Positions 37,727 to 47,152 of a stretch of DNA of 64,000 nt are shown piece by piece. The notes under the pieces are model-generated. The model had not been told where the DNA came from and did not search any database. It saw nothing but the letters and a program-made list of their open reading frames with translations. A program made the position numbers and the translations under genes. The stretch is from contig NZ_CP014162.1 in assembly GCF_001543205.1 (NCBI RefSeq), forward strand, positions 1,674,001 to 1,738,000, written 5' to 3'. The number at the start of each line of letters is the position of its first letter. Position 1 is the first letter of the stretch. Source of the stretch: Aerococcus urinaeequi (lineage in GTDB: Bacteria; Bacillota; Bacilli; Lactobacillales; Aerococcaceae).

Positions 37727-38761
37727 ATGTCAGTAGAAAATATCAACCAATTATTTGGTGTATTGCATGACTCAACGATTTTGATTCAGGAAGCGCTAGA
37801 GTTTTCTTACCTAGAAGCTTTATTTGAAACTTTGCAAAATCTTGCTGATGGCGAAGTGCAACAAATCGACCAACGACCAAGTGATGAAGAGGCTGAGCAA
37901 TTGAGAGAGATTTATAGCAATATCAATCTCCAAGAATTCGAAGCTGAAGACATTCGTAAGGCGGTTCAATTTGCCTTTATTGAAGGGGAAAAAGCTGATC
38001 AATTACAAGCTAATTACCATATGACACCTGAAGCTATCGCTGTTTTAATGGGCTATTTTGCCACTAAATTGGTAGATCAAGGGCATTTAGCTGATAAAGC
38101 AGAAGATACTGAGATCACCTTCTTTGATGCGACAATGGGGACTGGAAACTTGTACGCCATTATTTATAACGCTTTGAAGGCATCTGGTTATAAAATTCAA
38201 GGATTCGGCTATGATAACGATGACTTAATGTTGTCAATAGCGGACGTTTCCACCCGTCTACAAGATATCCCAGCTAATTTATATTTAGGGGATTCATTAC
38301 AAAATCTGATTGTCCCACCAAGTGATCTAATTGTAGGTGACCTACCCTTAGGCTATTATCCAGTGGATGAAGTAGCTGACACCTATTCTTCTGCGAAAAA
38401 CCGTGAGGAAGGGCAACATGCTTTTGTTCATTATTTGATGGTAGAACAAGGATTACGTTACTTGAAACCGAATGGTTGGGGTATTTATATTATGCCTGCT
38501 GGCCTTGTCCAAGATGAAAATATTAAGACCTTAATTGAAGCCATTGGGGAGCATGGTTATTTCCAAGCTTTATTGTCGCTACCAAGCAATCTTTTCAATA
38601 ATGAGAAATCTAGAAAAGCCATTTTATTAGTGCAAAAAGCGGGCGACAAGGCTAAACAAAGTGAGAAGGTACTTGTTGGTGAAATTCCGGACTTGAAGAG
38701 TAAGGAAGAATTGCCTAAGTTCTTGGGGGCTTTTGAAAACTTTCTTGAGAAAATGAAGTAG
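37727..38761 (+). CDS. YtxK-type class I SAM-dependent methyltransferase
   Basis: A 344-residue protein with an N-terminal helical part and an adenine-N6-type methyltransferase fold: motif I FFDATMGTGNLY, then FGYDNDDLMLSIA, and a motif IV variant VGDLPLGYYP in place of NPPY. YtxK homologs are found next to ackA in many Bacilli; the substrate is not established. No restriction or specificity partner is nearby, so a restriction-modification role is unlikely. RBS GAGAGAGG. Confidence 0.85.
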   Translation: MSVENINQLFGVLHDSTILIQEALEFSYLEALFETLQNLADGEVQQIDQRPSDEEAEQLREIYSNINLQEFEAEDIRKAVQFAFIEGEKADQLQANYHMTPEAIAVLMGYFATKLVDQGHLADKAEDTEITFFDATMGTGNLYAIIYNALKASGYKIQGFGYDNDDLMLSIADVSTRLQDIPANLYLGDSLQNLIVPPSDLIVGDLPLGYYPVDEVADTYSSAKNREEGQHAFVHYLMVEQGLRYLKPNGWGIYIMPAGLVQDENIKTLIEAIGEHGYFQALLSLPSNLFNNEKSRKAILLVQKAGDKAKQSEKVLVGEIPDLKSKEELPKFLGAFENFLEKMK

Positions 38762-38895
38762 ACTTTGAAATAGCTACTTTGCAAAAAATGCATTTCACAA
38801 GGAATAGAATAGAAATGTCTTTACCATAACGAAACATGTCATGTTATAATGAAGTATATTAAATAATATTGATTTAAGATTAAAGGAGAGAAAGC

Positions 38896-40098
38896 ATGTC
38901 TAAAGTAATTGCTGTAAACGCAGGTTCTTCTAGTTTAAAATTTAAAATTTACGAAGTGCCTAGCGAAGATGTTGTAGCGTCAGGTCAAATCGACCGTATT
39001 GAAATCGGTAACTCTAACATTTCTATCAAATATGGGGAAGGCCAAAAATTTGAGGATGTTAAAGATATAGCTGATCACGAAGTAGCTACTGAATTCTTGT
39101 TAAACCAATTAAACACTTTAAACATTATCACTAGCTATGATGAAATTTCAGGTACTGGCCACCGTGTGGTAGCTGGTGGAGAAATCTTTAAAGAGTCTAC
39201 ATTATTAGATGATGAAGCAATCCAAAAAATTGACGAATTAGCAGAATTTGCGCCTCTACATAATGGACCAGAAGCTCGTGCCATTCGTGCTTTCCAAAAA
39301 GTATTACCAGGTAAACCAGCTGTTGGAATTTTTGATACATCATTCCACACAACAATGCCTGAAGTAGCTTATTTATATTCTATTCCATTAGAGTACTACG
39401 AAGAGTTTGGTGCACGTCGTTATGGTGCACACGGTACTTCTCACAGATATGTAGCAAACCGTGCTGCTGAATTAATGGGTAAACCAATTGAAGATTTAAA
39501 AATTATTACTTGCCATTTAGGTAATGGTGGTTCAATTACTGCTGTAGATGGTGGAAAATCTGTTGATACTTCAATGGGCTTCACACCATTAGCAGGTATT
39601 ACAATGGGGACACGTTCTGGTGATATTGATACATCTCTAGTTCAATTTTTAATGAAGAAATTGAATATTACTGATATTGATGAAATGATTTCTATCTTAA
39701 ATAATAAATCTGGTTTATTAGGTTTATCTGGCGTATCTTCAGATATGCGTGATGTTGAAGATGCAGCAGATAATGGTGACGAACGTTCACAAACTACATT
39801 AGAAATCTTCTATGACCGAGTACGTAAATACATTGGTCAATATATTGCAGTAATGGGTGGCGTTGATGCAGTTGTATTTACAGCTGGTATCGGTGAAAAC
39901 TCAGGTCGTACACGTGCAGCAATCATTGATGACCATATGGCATTCTTTGGTATGGAGATTGATGAAACAGCAAATGATACACGTGACGAGGCGAAAATTT
40001 CTAGCGAAGATTCAAAAGTTGCAGTTTACACTATCCCAACGGATGAAGAGTTAGTAATCGTTCGTGATACAGTACGTTTAGGTAACATTAACGAATAA
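38896..40098 (+). CDS. ackA: Acetate kinase
   Basis: AckA makes ATP from acetyl phosphate, releasing acetate. The 400 residues show the family start VIAVNAGSSSLKFKIYE, the catalytic region GIFDTSFHTTMP, RRYGAHGTSHRYV, HLGNGGSITAV, and the C-terminal VFTAGIGENSG. An extended -10 (ATGTTATAAT near 38843) and RBS AAAGGAGAG precede it. Codon use is strongly biased, as in pgi. Confidence 0.97.
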   Translation: MSKVIAVNAGSSSLKFKIYEVPSEDVVASGQIDRIEIGNSNISIKYGEGQKFEDVKDIADHEVATEFLLNQLNTLNIITSYDEISGTGHRVVAGGEIFKESTLLDDEAIQKIDELAEFAPLHNGPEARAIRAFQKVLPGKPAVGIFDTSFHTTMPEVAYLYSIPLEYYEEFGARRYGAHGTSHRYVANRAAELMGKPIEDLKIITCHLGNGGSITAVDGGKSVDTSMGFTPLAGITMGTRSGDIDTSLVQFLMKKLNITDIDEMISILNNKSGLLGLSGVSSDMRDVEDAADNGDERSQTTLEIFYDRVRKYIGQYIAVMGGVDAVVFTAGIGENSGRTRAAIIDDHMAFFGMEIDETANDTRDEAKISSEDSKVAVYTIPTDEELVIVRDTVRLGNINE

Positions 40099-40115
40099 TC
40101 AAACATTTTCCAAAG

Positions 40116-40156
40116 GACTCAAGTTGTCTCTGATTAGGCAACTTGGGTCTTTTTTT
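40116..40156 (+). terminator. Terminator after ackA
   Basis: Hairpin GACTCAAGTTG ... CAACTTGGGTC followed by seven T. Confidence 0.9.
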
Positions 40157-40215
40157 ATCGAATTATGTAATTTAATTTCATTAAAATAAATTTTTACAGG
40201 ATAATTCATAATTTA

Positions 40216-40243
40216 TTGAAAAAATATTCCAAAGTGCTATAAT
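40216..40243 (+). promoter_or_regulatory. Promoter of the mur operon
   Basis: -35 TTGAAA (40216), 16-base spacer, extended -10 TGCTATAAT ending 40243. Confidence 0.65.
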
Positions 40244-40252
40244 AAATTTTAA

Positions 40253-40268
40253 GTAAAACGTTTTCAAA
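40253..40268 (+). promoter_or_regulatory. cre-like CcpA site in the mur operon leader
   Basis: GTAAAACGTTTTCAAA has the perfect core AAAACGTTTT and two mismatches to cre consensus. It sits just downstream of the -10 box, suggesting catabolite repression of MurNAc use. Confidence 0.55.
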
Positions 40269-40306
40269 TTAAAAGAGAGTAAGTTAAAGCTGAATGAGGT
40301 GAGTAT

Positions 40307-41368
40307 ATGTATGGTTTTTCCGTATATTTAAATGAAGCAATTGATCGTGATCACATCGACCGGATGGTTGCTGCTGGTTTTACTGGTATTTTTACATCAA
40401 TCCATATTCCTGAAGATGATTCCACTGCCTATCTAGATCGGATGCAAGACCTTGGCACCATTGCAAAGGCTTATGACTTGTCGCTAGTCGTAGACATTTC
40501 AGGGACCAGTCTCCATAAAATTGGTGGGTCATTTGAAGATATCAGGCCGGTCATTGATCTAGGGGTTACAGGTTTGCGGATTGACTATGGTATTGGTTTT
40601 GAAACGGTGGCTCGTTTAAGTCGTGAAATTCATATCGCTTTAAATGCTAGCACACTGACTGAACAAGATTTAGAGCAACTCCATTATTATCAAGCAGACT
40701 TAAATCAAATAACCGCCTGGCATAACTACTATCCAAGGCCTGAAACTGGCTTAGACATGGACACCTTTAAACGCCACAACCATTGGCTGAAGTCGACGGG
40801 TCTTCGGACTATGGCTTTTGTCCCTGGTGATGACAAAATGAGGGGGCCAATCTACGCAGGCTTGCCGACGGTTGAAGCCCACCGAAGCATGCATCCTTTG
40901 GCGGGAACTCTAGATTTAATCACTAATGGCCATATTGACGACATTTATATAGGTGACCCATCAATTTCACGGGAAGTCCTTTTTCAATTTAAAGAATATA
41001 TTGAAAAAAACCGGATTTGTTTAAGGGTGGAAAGTGCAAGGGACGCGGTTGCTGAACAAGTGGAATGGATTTTAGGTGACCATACTAATCGGCAAGATGC
41101 GGCAGCTCTAGTGATTAGAAGCCAAGAATCAAGACGACAATTAAGGTCAAATGACCCAATCAAAGCAGTGAATACTGATGCGCGACAATTTGGCGCTATC
41201 ACTGTCGATAATGAAGGCTACGGACGCTACCAGGGTGAAGTACAAATTTGTAAGGTCGATTTACCGCAAGATGAGAAAGTCAATGTGGTTGGTCAGGTTG
41301 TTCAAACAGATAAAAGCTTAATCCCCTATATTGGGCCCGGACAAACATTTAGATTATTGCAGAAGTAA
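40307..41368 (+). CDS. mupG: MupG-type 6-phospho-N-acetylmuramidase (DUF871)
   Basis: MupG of staphylococci hydrolyses MurNAc-6-phosphate-GlcNAc inside the cell during peptidoglycan recycling. This 353-residue protein has the DUF871 TIM barrel (MYGFSVYLNEAIDRDHIDRM, FTSIHIPED, ITNGHIDDIYIGDP) and a small C-terminal cyclophilin-like domain (about 240-353). The location directly before murQ and murP strengthens the call. RBS GAGGTG. It is the first gene of a four-gene operon. Confidence 0.88.
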   Translation: MYGFSVYLNEAIDRDHIDRMVAAGFTGIFTSIHIPEDDSTAYLDRMQDLGTIAKAYDLSLVVDISGTSLHKIGGSFEDIRPVIDLGVTGLRIDYGIGFETVARLSREIHIALNASTLTEQDLEQLHYYQADLNQITAWHNYYPRPETGLDMDTFKRHNHWLKSTGLRTMAFVPGDDKMRGPIYAGLPTVEAHRSMHPLAGTLDLITNGHIDDIYIGDPSISREVLFQFKEYIEKNRICLRVESARDAVAEQVEWILGDHTNRQDAAALVIRSQESRRQLRSNDPIKAVNTDARQFGAITVDNEGYGRYQGEVQICKVDLPQDEKVNVVGQVVQTDKSLIPYIGPGQTFRLLQK

Positions 41369-41383
41369 TGGAGGACGAAAAAG

Positions 41384-42280
41384 ATGAGTGTAGAAATTAA
41401 TCAGTTAACGACTGAGAAGCGCAATCCAAATACTATGCATTTGGACCAGATGTCAGTTGGTCAAGTACTTGAGCTGATGAATAAGGAAGACCAACAGGTG
41501 CCTGAAGTGATTGCTGAAGCACTTGGACAAATTGAAGCGGCGGTTGAAACGATTATTCAGTCGTTAAAAGCTGGCGGTCGATTAATTTACTTTGGGGCCG
41601 GAACGTCTGGTCGTTTAGGCGTCTTGGATGCAGCTGAGTGTGTACCGACCTTTGGGGTCTCACCAGACTTAGTGGTCGGCTTGATTGCTGGTGGTGACAA
41701 GGCCATGGTCGAAGCGGTTGAAGGCGCTGAAGATTCGCTGACTTTAGCGGAAGAAGATTTCAAGAAGTTGAACTTAAATGCCAATGATACTGTCGTTGGG
41801 ATTGCTGCTTCTGGACGGACGCCTTATGTAATCGGTGGCTTGCAATACGCCCAAAGTATTGGGGCCAAAACAGTCTCAATTGCCTGCAACAAGGAGGCTA
41901 AAATTAGTGGTTATGCCCAGATTCCAATTGAAGTGGACTGTGGACCGGAAATCTTAACTGGATCAACCAGACTAAAAGCGGGGACAGCCCAAAAGTTGAT
42001 TTTGAATATGTTATCGACGGTTTCGATGATAGGCATCGGGAAAGTCTATCAAAACTTGATGGTGGACGTGCAAGCAACGAATGAGAAATTAGAAGAACGC
42101 TCTAAACGGATTATTATGGCAGCAACTGAATGTTCATATGAAGAAGCAGCAAGCTATTTTGAAGCCGCTAATCATAAAGTTAAAGTAGCCATCGTGATGA
42201 TTTTAACCAATTTAGATGCTACAGAAGCCAGTCTAAAAATTAATGCAGCCAATGGTTTTGTAAATCAAGTATTAAAATGA
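41384..42280 (+). CDS. murQ: N-acetylmuramic acid 6-phosphate etherase
   Basis: MurQ cleaves the lactyl ether of MurNAc-6-phosphate, giving GlcNAc-6-phosphate and lactate. The 298 residues show the SIS-domain signature FGAGTSGRLGVLDAAECVPTFG, GIAASGRTPYVIGGL and the C-terminal helical UBA-like part. RBS TGGAGGAC at 41369-41376. MurP follows after about 16 bases. Confidence 0.96.
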   Translation: MSVEINQLTTEKRNPNTMHLDQMSVGQVLELMNKEDQQVPEVIAEALGQIEAAVETIIQSLKAGGRLIYFGAGTSGRLGVLDAAECVPTFGVSPDLVVGLIAGGDKAMVEAVEGAEDSLTLAEEDFKKLNLNANDTVVGIAASGRTPYVIGGLQYAQSIGAKTVSIACNKEAKISGYAQIPIEVDCGPEILTGSTRLKAGTAQKLILNMLSTVSMIGIGKVYQNLMVDVQATNEKLEERSKRIIMAATECSYEEAASYFEAANHKVKVAIVMILTNLDATEASLKINAANGFVNQVLK

Positions 42281-42296
42281 TGAGGGGATGGGTATC

Positions 42297-43793
42297 ATGG
42301 CTAAAACAAGTAATGAAGCACGATTAGCACAAGCAATTTACCAACATATTGGCGGACCAACTAACACGAGTAAAGTCTATAACTGTATGACTCGAGTCCG
42401 GATCAACATTAAAGATGACCAGCAAGTAGATATGGAAGCCTTGAAACAAGTAGATGGCGTCATGGGCGTTGTTGAAGATGGGGACACCTTACAAGTGGTT
42501 GTTGGTCCAGGGACGGCAGCCAAAGTAGCCACTGTCATGGCCGACCAAGGGCATGTCCAACAAGGGCGTCAAGTTCATGAAAATCTTGACCAAGATTTAA
42601 CTATAGGTCGGTCTGAAGCTGAACGAATCACTGCAGAAAATAAAAATAAACAAAAAGAAAAGAACAATACACCTTTTAAACAAGCACTGAAAGTGATTGC
42701 GTCGATCTTTGTGCCTTTAATTCCAGCCTTCGTCGGAGCCGGTATTATTGGTGGTATCGCGTCAATTATTCAAAATATGCTGACGGCGGGTGCATTAGAG
42801 CCGGGTATGTGGGACAACATTTTTCTTGTCCTTAAAATCCTTCAAAACGGGTTATTTGCCTACTTAAACATCTACATTGGTATTAATGCTGCCCGGGTAT
42901 TCGGTGCAACAGAAGGCCTTGGTGGGGTTGTCGCAGGGGTTACTTATTTAACTGGTATGTTACCTGAAGCGCCACTACCAAATATCTTTACAGGTGGTGA
43001 CTTAGCGGCTGGTCAAGGTGGAGTCATCGGAGTTATTATCGCCGTTTACCTATTGTCACTAGTTGAGAAAGGCTTACGTAAAGTCATTCCGGATGCCATC
43101 GATATCATTGTGACCCCAACCATTTCCCTATTAGTTGTTGGGATGATGACCATCTTCTTGATTATGCCGATTGCAGGTTTCGTATCCACTTCACTTGTTG
43201 GTGCCATCAACTGGGTATTACAAGTAGGTGGCGCAGTCGCCGGCTTTATCCTTGGGGCGAGCTTCCTTCCGCTAGTAATGTTTGGCTTGCACCAAATCCT
43301 GACCCCTATCCATATTGAAATGATTGCGGCTACAGGTAAGACCGTACTACTACCAATCCTTGCTATGGCGGGTGCCGGTCAAGTAGGTGCCGCCTTCGCG
43401 CTTTGGTTAAAATGTCGCCAGAACAAGCAATTAACCAACATTATTAAAGGGTCTCTACCAGTAGGTATTCTAGGTATCGGTGAACCCTTGATATACGCCG
43501 TAACTCTGCCCTTAGGTCGTCCCTTTGTCACAGCCTGTCTAGGTGGTGGAATCGGGGGTGCTGTCCTTGGGGCAATCGGTGGCGTTGGTGCTACTGCCAT
43601 TGGACCATCAGGTGTCGCCTTAATTCCATTGATTGCTGACGGACAATGGCCAGCATACGTGATGGGTCTTGTCGCAGCTTATATTGGTGGCTTCATCCTG
43701 ACATACTTCTTCGGTGTGCCCCAAACTGCCCAAGAAGCCAGTGAAATTACTGGATCGCCATCAAATACCATGGAAGGCTTAGACAATTTATAG
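42297..43793 (+). CDS. murP: PTS permease EIIBC, MurNAc type
   Basis: This membrane protein should import MurNAc, or a MurNAc glycoside, as the 6-phosphate. Its 498 residues show IIB (about 1-90) with the phospho-Cys in YNCMTRVRI, and IIC (about 125-480) with GLHQILTPIHIEM and GIGEPLIYAVTL. No IIA domain is encoded, so it must borrow a phosphoryl donor. ATG 42297 fits TGAGGGG at 42281-42287; ATG 42288 overlaps that RBS. Substrate is inferred from mupG, murQ and murR. Confidence 0.9.
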   Translation: MAKTSNEARLAQAIYQHIGGPTNTSKVYNCMTRVRINIKDDQQVDMEALKQVDGVMGVVEDGDTLQVVVGPGTAAKVATVMADQGHVQQGRQVHENLDQDLTIGRSEAERITAENKNKQKEKNNTPFKQALKVIASIFVPLIPAFVGAGIIGGIASIIQNMLTAGALEPGMWDNIFLVLKILQNGLFAYLNIYIGINAARVFGATEGLGGVVAGVTYLTGMLPEAPLPNIFTGGDLAAGQGGVIGVIIAVYLLSLVEKGLRKVIPDAIDIIVTPTISLLVVGMMTIFLIMPIAGFVSTSLVGAINWVLQVGGAVAGFILGASFLPLVMFGLHQILTPIHIEMIAATGKTVLLPILAMAGAGQVGAAFALWLKCRQNKQLTNIIKGSLPVGILGIGEPLIYAVTLPLGRPFVTACLGGGIGGAVLGAIGGVGATAIGPSGVALIPLIADGQWPAYVMGLVAAYIGGFILTYFFGVPQTAQEASEITGSPSNTMEGLDNL

Positions 43794-43812
43794 TAAGATA
43801 TGAATAAGTGGA

Positions 43813-43848
43813 AAAGGGCTGTCAACTCCTTGCTGGCAGCCCTTTAAA
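43813..43848 (+). terminator. Weak terminator or attenuator between murP and murR
   Basis: Hairpin AAAGGGCTG ... CAGCCCTTT with only a short T/A tract after it. Partial read-through to murR is likely. Confidence 0.6.
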
Positions 43849-43882
43849 TTTGCGAAATGATAGACGATAGAGAGGTGCCAAG

Positions 43883-44743
43883 ATGGCAAGAAATGTCCTT
43901 CAAACAATCAACGAAATGCTGAAAGACTTACCCAAGTCTGAACAAAAGATTGGTCAACTTGTTTTAGAGCGGCCAAAAGATGTTATCCAGATGAACGCGA
44001 CCGAACTCGCAAAAGAGGCCAAGTCAAGTCCAGCGGGGGTTATCCGTTTTTGCCGTTCGATTGGGATCAGTGGCTTTACCGCGTTAAAACTCGCTTTATC
44101 TGCACAAACAAGTCAAAGAGGCGATTTAAACTATACGGATATTGATGCAAACGAAGGTCTAGATACCATCAAAGAAAAGCTGGCAACCAACGCTAGTGTA
44201 GTCTTCGCCGATACCAATGTCAGTCTCTTAAACCAAGATATCGATCAAGTTACGGACTGGATTATGGCTAGTCCAGTGGTCTTTTTATATGGACTCGGTG
44301 CATCAAATATTGTAGCCCAAGACTTCCGGCAAAAATTTACCCGGATTGGTAAGCAAGTCATGGTGACCCAAGACCAACACGAACTAGTCGCAGCCATGGC
44401 CATTGCTCCAAAAGACTCACTATATATTGGGATTTCCAATTCAGGTGAAAAAGCTGAAGGAACCAGAGTCATAAAGATGGCCAAAGAACTTGGTTTAAAA
44501 ACCGTTTCCTTAACTAAAGCGGGTGCCAATACTCTTGCTAATTTAGCCGATATTCCCTTACATACGGCCGATACCAAGGAGGCTTTGTTACGGAGTGGGG
44601 CAACCATTTCCTTGTTAGCCCAGCTTTATGCCATTGACCTGCTGTTCTTTTCTTATATGACGAAAAATTATGACACCCATGTTCAAAACTTAGCCATATC
44701 TAAAGAAGCAACCAACGCAATCGACAGCTTTTACCAAGATTAA
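43883..44743 (+). CDS. murR: RpiR/MurR-family transcriptional regulator
   Basis: The 286-residue protein has an N-terminal RpiR helix-turn-helix (about 1-77; ATELAKEAKSSPAGVIRFCRSIGISGF) and a C-terminal SIS domain (about 120-260; FLYGLGASNIVAQDF, GISNSGEKAEG) that would bind a sugar phosphate, probably MurNAc-6-phosphate. It closes the mur cluster in the same orientation. RBS AGAGGTG. Confidence 0.88.
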   Translation: MARNVLQTINEMLKDLPKSEQKIGQLVLERPKDVIQMNATELAKEAKSSPAGVIRFCRSIGISGFTALKLALSAQTSQRGDLNYTDIDANEGLDTIKEKLATNASVVFADTNVSLLNQDIDQVTDWIMASPVVFLYGLGASNIVAQDFRQKFTRIGKQVMVTQDQHELVAAMAIAPKDSLYIGISNSGEKAEGTRVIKMAKELGLKTVSLTKAGANTLANLADIPLHTADTKEALLRSGATISLLAQLYAIDLLFFSYMTKNYDTHVQNLAISKEATNAIDSFYQD

Positions 44744-44804
44744 AGAAAGGTGCTAAAAAACGACAGCATATATTTAAAACTAAAAGCAAATTTATACTAA
44801 GTAG

Positions 44805-44834
44805 ACTAGCTCTTTTCCAAAGGGCTAGTTTTTT
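44805..44834 (+). terminator. Terminator after murR
   Basis: Hairpin ACTAGCTCTTT, loop TCC, AAAGGGCTAGT with one G-U pair, then T6. Confidence 0.85.
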
Positions 44835-44952
44835 AGATCATTTAGCTTAGCGAAGAGTGGTCATTCTTCAAGGGGATTTAATCGTCTTTTAATGAAGAGC
44901 AAAATTTGCTATGATGGTAGGTAGAAACTTGAAAGAGAAAGGATGAAGACAG

Positions 44953-45315
44953 GTGCTAAAAATATATGGCTTAAAACAATGTTCCACAACACAAAAGGTG
45001 AAAAAACACTTGGAAGACCAAGGGTTAACCTTTGGGGAAATCATCGACATCCGTGATCAACCACCCGTGGCTAAAGAAATTGCCTGGGCACTGGACCAAG
45101 TAGACGGTAAATATACAAAAATATTAAACACATCAGGCGGTTTGTACCGTGAATTAGGCTTAAAAGACAAGCTAACCGATATGTCAGAAGAGTCATTTTT
45201 AGCCTTACTGTCTGAACAGGGCATGTTAATTAAACGACCATTAATTGTAGGCGACCAAGTCGCTACAGCAGGGTCAAAAGTCGATTTTTTGGACCAGATC
45301 TGGTTAAGCAAATAA
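44953..45315 (+). CDS. ArsC/Spx-family protein (YusI-like)
   Basis: A 120-residue thioredoxin-fold protein of the ArsC/Spx group. The N-terminal LKIYGLKQCSTTQKVKKHLE has a single Cys in place of the CxxC of Spx, and RPLIVGDQVATAG is the family C-terminal motif. It is probably a reductase-like or regulatory protein; a true arsenate reductase role is unsupported because no ars genes are nearby. GTG start with AAAGGA 9 bases upstream. Confidence 0.85.
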   Translation: MLKIYGLKQCSTTQKVKKHLEDQGLTFGEIIDIRDQPPVAKEIAWALDQVDGKYTKILNTSGGLYRELGLKDKLTDMSEESFLALLSEQGMLIKRPLIVGDQVATAGSKVDFLDQIWLSK

Positions 45316-45377
45316 GGATAGAAAAATAAGGACAGGACAAGGGGCAATATAGGATAAAGATTCTTGGAGGGGTTTTA

Positions 45378-46544
45378 TTGGAAATTGAAGCGTTAAAGGA
45401 TTTAATTGCAGGGCAAGAAAGCGACATGTTCGCCTTTTTAGAAGAATTAGTGAATACGGAATCAGGGATTGATCAAATTTCTGGTATCAATCAAGTGGGG
45501 ACGATTATCAGTCAATGGTGTGAAAGTATTGGCATGACCACCCGGACCATTCCCCATGACCAAGCAGGGGACTTGTTGATTGCTGAATATAAAACTGCCG
45601 AAAACAAGGACAAAAAGCCTATCGTCTTATCAGGTCATATGGATACCGTCTTTAATGCCGATGTGACCAAAAACCACCACTTCCGTTTGCTGGCTGATAA
45701 ACCGGGTTTTGCTAAGGGTGCTGGCCTTATGGACATGAAGGGTGGCCTCGTCATCGCCATGTATGTGGTGAAAAACCTGATTGAAATGGGCTATCAAAAA
45801 TACCCCCTAAGTCTAATTTTGATTCCGGATGAAGAAACCCTCCACCGATATTCAGATACCCGTCAGGAAATGATTGGGGAATTACAGGATGCAGCATTGA
45901 TGCTGAACTTTGAACCCACACCAACCTTTGATGAAATTGTGGTCGGTCGCCAAGGTGGCATGATGCTGAACGTAACCGTCGAAGGTATCCAAGGTCATTC
46001 CGGTATGGAAGTTGAAATAGGCCGGTCAGCCGTTGTGGAATTAGCTCAGAAAGTCGTTGCCCTAGAAACCTTAACTGATATCTCGCGCAAGAAATTGATC
46101 AACTGTGGCATTATCAATGGGGGTGTTTCAGCCAATACCATTCCAGGTTCTGCCAAAGGAAACTTCTCACTTAGATTCCCAAACCAGACCATTAAAGAGG
46201 AAATTATCGCAGACATCGAACGCGTTATTGCTGAACCCTATATAGCAGATACAGTGACCAAATTTGAAATTGAATCGGGCGTAGATGCCATGGTTTACAC
46301 CGATAAAGTCGATCAATTAGCAGACCATTACTCTGCCACGGCTTACAAAATGGGTTATGGTCCTCTAGCTAAGGTTGAAAGCCAAGGCGCATCCGACGCC
46401 TCTCTAGCATCCCTTGTAGACATTCCCGTTGTTGACGGCTTGGGCATTGTGGGGACAGGTGCCCACACCCTTGAGGAAGAAGCTGATTTGACCTCACTTG
46501 TACCAAGAGTCGCACTATCCATTCAAGCCATTTTAGATTTATAA
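45378..46544 (+). CDS. M20-family metallopeptidase (glutamate carboxypeptidase-like)
   Basis: This zinc-dependent exopeptidase or deacylase has 388 residues. Motifs: SGHMDTVF (zinc His, Asp), GAGLMDMKGGLVIA (bridging Asp), PDEET (catalytic Glu and metal Glu), NFEPT, and a late Gly-Thr-Gly-Ala-His segment. The dimerisation domain lies in the middle (about 185-295). CPG2-like members release glutamate or other terminal residues; the substrate is unknown. TTG start with TGGAGGGG at 45365-45372. Confidence 0.88.
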   Translation: MEIEALKDLIAGQESDMFAFLEELVNTESGIDQISGINQVGTIISQWCESIGMTTRTIPHDQAGDLLIAEYKTAENKDKKPIVLSGHMDTVFNADVTKNHHFRLLADKPGFAKGAGLMDMKGGLVIAMYVVKNLIEMGYQKYPLSLILIPDEETLHRYSDTRQEMIGELQDAALMLNFEPTPTFDEIVVGRQGGMMLNVTVEGIQGHSGMEVEIGRSAVVELAQKVVALETLTDISRKKLINCGIINGGVSANTIPGSAKGNFSLRFPNQTIKEEIIADIERVIAEPYIADTVTKFEIESGVDAMVYTDKVDQLADHYSATAYKMGYGPLAKVESQGASDASLASLVDIPVVDGLGIVGTGAHTLEEEADLTSLVPRVALSIQAILDL

Positions 46545-46563
46545 TAAAGTAAGCAAATCAAAT

Positions 46564-46610
46564 AACCGCCAACCAGGAGACAAGACATCACCTAGTTGGC
46601 GGTTTATTTT
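46564..46610. terminator. Terminator between the convergent peptidase and usp genes
   Basis: Hairpin AACCGCCAACCAGG ... CCTAGTTGGCGGTT with a T-rich right flank and an A-rich left flank; probably bidirectional. Confidence 0.85.
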
Positions 46611-46636
46611 ATTTGAGTAAACTTTTTGCTGAGCAT

Positions 46637-47101
46637 TTAGTCAGCAATTTGTTCATTGTCTAAATTTGTACGAACCACTAACACATCACACGGGGCATTA
46701 CGAATCACATATTCAGAAACAGACCCGATAAATAAACGTTCAACAGCATTTAAACCAGTCGCACCAATCATAATTAAATCTGCCTTGTTTTCTGGCGCTA
46801 AAGTATGGCAAATTTGGTACTTGGCAGAACCATAATCAATCACAGTTTCCACTCGTTCAATCCCTGCTTTACGCGCTTCTTCCTCATAATCAGTTAACAT
46901 GACTTTAGCACGTGTTGTAACAGCCTCAGGAATGACCTCATTATACATATTTGTTGTTTGGAAGGCAGAGGTGTCAATAATATGGGCAACAATTAGGGTA
47001 GCATTGTTACGCTTAGCAACAGCTACAGCCTTTTTAAACGCTAATCTAGACTCGTCCGAACCATCAATTGGGGCTAATATACGTGAATATTCTTGATACA
47101 T
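46637..47101 (-). CDS. Universal stress protein, UspA family
   Basis: A 154-residue cytoplasmic stress protein of the ATP-binding Usp type: ILAPIDGSDESRLAFKKAV at the start, and the nucleotide loop GATGLNAVERLFIGSVSEYVIRNAPCDVLVV at the end. It has a single domain. ATG at 47101 is set by AAGGAG at about 47112-47117; the GTG at 47110 is too close to that RBS. It lies next to 6S RNA and rarA on the same strand. Confidence 0.92.
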   Translation of the reverse strand: MYQEYSRILAPIDGSDESRLAFKKAVAVAKRNNATLIVAHIIDTSAFQTTNMYNEVIPEAVTTRAKVMLTDYEEEARKAGIERVETVIDYGSAKYQICHTLAPENKADLIMIGATGLNAVERLFIGSVSEYVIRNAPCDVLVVRTNLDNEQIAD

Positions 47102-47124
47102 TTTCCTCACGCTCCTTTGTATTT

Positions 47125-47152
47125 ATTATACCACTTAAAAAGCATAAAGTAA
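47125..47152 (-). promoter_or_regulatory. usp promoter
   Basis: On the minus strand: -35 TTACTT, 16-base spacer, -10 TATAAT (47130-47125). Confidence 0.5.

Noticed and set aside
37727-38761. Restriction-modification system around the adenine-type methyltransferase
   Set aside because: No endonuclease or specificity gene adjoins; the gene has the conserved YtxK position next to ackA.
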